Made by a program: the position numbers and the translations under genes. Under the pieces are notes generated by a model. That model had not been told where the DNA came from and made no database searches. It saw only the letters and a list, made by a program, of their open reading frames with translations. From an uncultured Alphaproteobacteria bacterium (GTDB lineage Bacteria; Pseudomonadota; Alphaproteobacteria; HIMB59; GCA-002718135), in contig CACKRO010000013.1 of the NCBI GenBank assembly GCA_902602695.1, positions 1 to 36,702 on the forward strand: a stretch of DNA of 36,702 nt. Reading direction: 5' to 3'. This document shows positions 35,366 through 36,702 of the stretch, one piece after another; position 1 is the stretch's first letter; every line of letters starts with the position of its first letter.

Positions 35366-35587
35366 AAGTAATTTTATTTTATTTAAATATAGTATTGTTA
35401 AATATAATGACTTTTAAAGCTAAAGCAATAATTGAAAGATAGTATGATGTTTTTAAATTTTACTTAATTTAACCTTTTTTAATCATTAATTGTGTAAATA
35501 AATTATAAAGATATTGATCAATTTTTTATTAAATAATATTCAGAGTTAAGAATTATTCAACAATTGATAATTGATATTAGGGGATAA
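35366..35587. other. AT-rich intergenic stretch
   Basis: About 220 bases between tRNA-Val and the acetyltransferase gene hold no credible gene on either strand. They should contain the promoter for tRNA-Val (minus) and for the GNAT-flavin reductase pair (plus). A short direct repeat of TTGATA/ATTGAT lies near 35563-35577, and AGGGG at 35578-35582 serves as ribosome binding site for the next gene. No terminator-like stem is seen. Confidence 0.4.
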
Positions 35588-36088
35588 ATGAAGGTAAAAA
35601 AAAATAATTTTACAGAAAATGAAATCTCTAAAGCTCTAAAAATTTATAATTATTTTATTAAAAATTCATTCTCAAATTTTGAAGAAAAAAAATTATCTAA
35701 AATAACATTTAATTTATTAATAAAAAAAATAAAAAAAAATAAGTTACCATTTATTTTAGCAATTGAAGAAAATAAAGTTATTGGATTGGCCTTTGTAAAT
35801 AAATTTAGAGAAAAAAGTGGATATAGATTTTCATATGAACATTCAATTTATGTAGATCCAGATTACATTAATAATGGTTATGGTAATAAAATATTAAAGG
35901 AACTTATTAAAATATGTAAAAAAATTACAAAGATTAAAAATTTAATAGCAGTGATTGGTGGAAAAAATAATTTTGCTTCTATAAAAATACATAAAAATAA
36001 TGGATTTCAATATATTGGAACTATAAAAAAAGCTGGTTTTAAAAAAAATAAGTGGGTTGATTCGATTTATATGCAAAAAAGATTATGA
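35588..36088 (+). CDS. GNAT-family N-acetyltransferase (phosphinothricin acetyltransferase-like)
   Basis: This 166-residue protein has the GNAT fold as in PAT/Bar-type enzymes, which move an acetyl group from acetyl-CoA to an amino group. Marks are IGLAFVNKFREKSGYRFS (65-82), EHSIYVDPDYINNGYGNKIL (84-103), which holds the acetyl-CoA binding loop, the segment AVIGGKNNFASIKIHKNNGF and the ending KKNKWVDSIYMQKRL. The loop has NNGYGN in place of the common R/QGKGIG, but the glycines are kept. The protein is very lysine-rich, as expected from AT-rich DNA. The substrate is unknown. It overlaps the flavin reductase gene by 4 bases (ATGA), so they are co-translated. Confidence 0.85.
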   Translation: MKVKKNNFTENEISKALKIYNYFIKNSFSNFEEKKLSKITFNLLIKKIKKNKLPFILAIEENKVIGLAFVNKFREKSGYRFSYEHSIYVDPDYINNGYGNKILKELIKICKKITKIKNLIAVIGGKNNFASIKIHKNNGFQYIGTIKKAGFKKNKWVDSIYMQKRL

Positions 36089-36549
36089 AAAAAGTAAATA
36101 CAAAGAATTTTAGAAAAACACTTAGTAAGTTTTCGACAGGAATTACTGTTGTATGTGTTAAAAATAATAATTCTATATATGGTAAAACTGTTAATTCATT
36201 TAATTCTTTATCTCTAAACCCTCCCATGGTTTTGTTTTCTTTAGGTAATTACTCGTCTTCAATAAAGCAGTTTTCAAAAACTAAATTTTTATCAATAAAT
36301 ATTTTATCTAGTAAACAAAAAAAATTATCTGATAATTTTGCGTCAAGTACGCCTAAATTTGAAAATATAAAATTTATTGAAGGGAAAAATAAAACAGTAA
36401 TTATACCCAATTGCATAGCAAATCTTGAATGTGAGCTAATGGATAAAATCAAAAAAGGTGATCACATAATATTTATATGTAAAATATTAGAGCTACAATC
36501 TAACGATAAATTGAAACCACTTTTATATTTTAATTCAAAATATTTTTAA
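36085..36549 (+). CDS. Flavin reductase-like domain protein
   Basis: This 154-residue protein matches the short-chain flavin reductase family (HpaC/Fre-like FMN-binding split barrel), which reduces FMN or FAD with NAD(P)H and hands it to a partner oxygenase or halogenase. Seen are FRKTLSKFSTGITVVCV (9-25), the typical S/T-rich segment KTVNSFNSLSLNPPMVLFSL (34-53), FSINILS-like FLSINILSSKQ (68-78) and the later GDHIIFICKILEL (about 125-137). It overlaps the acetyltransferase gene start to stop and is followed without a gap by another reading frame. No oxygenase gene lies directly beside it, so its partner is not known. Confidence 0.82.
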   Translation: MKKVNTKNFRKTLSKFSTGITVVCVKNNNSIYGKTVNSFNSLSLNPPMVLFSLGNYSSSIKQFSKTKFLSINILSSKQKKLSDNFASSTPKFENIKFIEGKNKTVIIPNCIANLECELMDKIKKGDHIIFICKILELQSNDKLKPLLYFNSKYF

Positions 36550-36702
36550 GTGTTTAGAATTTTAAGATATCTAATTTTAATTTCTTTAATTTCATCAGGA
36601 TATTATTTATTTACTTCTGAATACTTTAAAATATCAGAGAAAAATATTGTTGAGAAAGAAATTATAAAAAAAGAAATAGTAGAAGATAAAAAAGAAATTA
36701 TT
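36550..36702 (+). CDS. Start of an unknown membrane-anchored or exported protein (partial)
   Basis: A GTG directly after the flavin reductase stop opens a frame that stays open for 51 codons to the window end. The N-terminus has a hydrophobic segment (ILRYLILISLISSGYYLF, about 4-21), a signal peptide or anchor, followed by a strongly charged lysine/glutamate-rich stretch that may be a linker or coiled coil. The frame continues beyond the window, so no domain can be named. Confidence 0.5.
   Translation, partial: MFRILRYLILISLISSGYYLFTSEYFKISEKNIVEKEIIKKEIVEDKKEII

Overview
The window is compact, very AT-rich DNA from a free-living bacterium, most likely a marine alphaproteobacterium of the SAR11-like / HIMB59 (AEGEAN-169) type. 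This is inferred from the low GC, spacers of a few bases, many overlapping start/stop codons, the yqeY-dnaG-rpoD block facing carA-carB-greA (an order I associate with alphaproteobacteria), and an ELM1/DUF1022 gene. No phage, insertion sequence or CRISPR array is visible, and no stretch over 300 bases lacks a gene.

Left part (1-6133), carbon uptake. On the minus strand lie class II fructose-bisphosphate aldolase, a PhyH-type oxygenase, a family 1 sugar-binding protein and then one open frame joining MalF-like and MalG-like permeases, which runs off the left edge. A hairpin separates binding protein and permease. A divergent MFS gene ends inside a tRNA with anticodon CAT.

Middle part (6175-18318), the most unusual section. 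Two operons diverge from a 74-base spacer. The minus operon encodes a GH4 glycosidase, a tryptophan-halogenase-like flavoenzyme, a family 5 solute-binding protein, two Dpp/Yej-type permeases, a double-domain ATPase and a small unknown protein. The plus operon encodes a PhyH oxygenase, a second GH4 glycosidase and a PanB-like protein lacking the usual metal ligands, all with overlapping ends. I read the pair as one uptake-and-breakdown system for a glycoside or modified sugar; the substrate is unknown.

Right part (18315-36702), mostly housekeeping. Minus strand: yqeY, dnaG, rpoD (with a strongly lysine-rich N-terminus) and an RNase Z-like metallo-hydrolase. Plus strand: carA, carB, greA, ELM1-like, a 2OG-Fe(II) oxygenase and trxB. 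Then come rpmJ (41 codons, minus), a cytosolic gamma-glutamyltransferase-like gene, guaC (minus), ispA, a DUF2177 membrane protein (minus), tRNA-Val, a GNAT acetyltransferase, a flavin reductase and the start of a further membrane-anchored protein cut by the window end.
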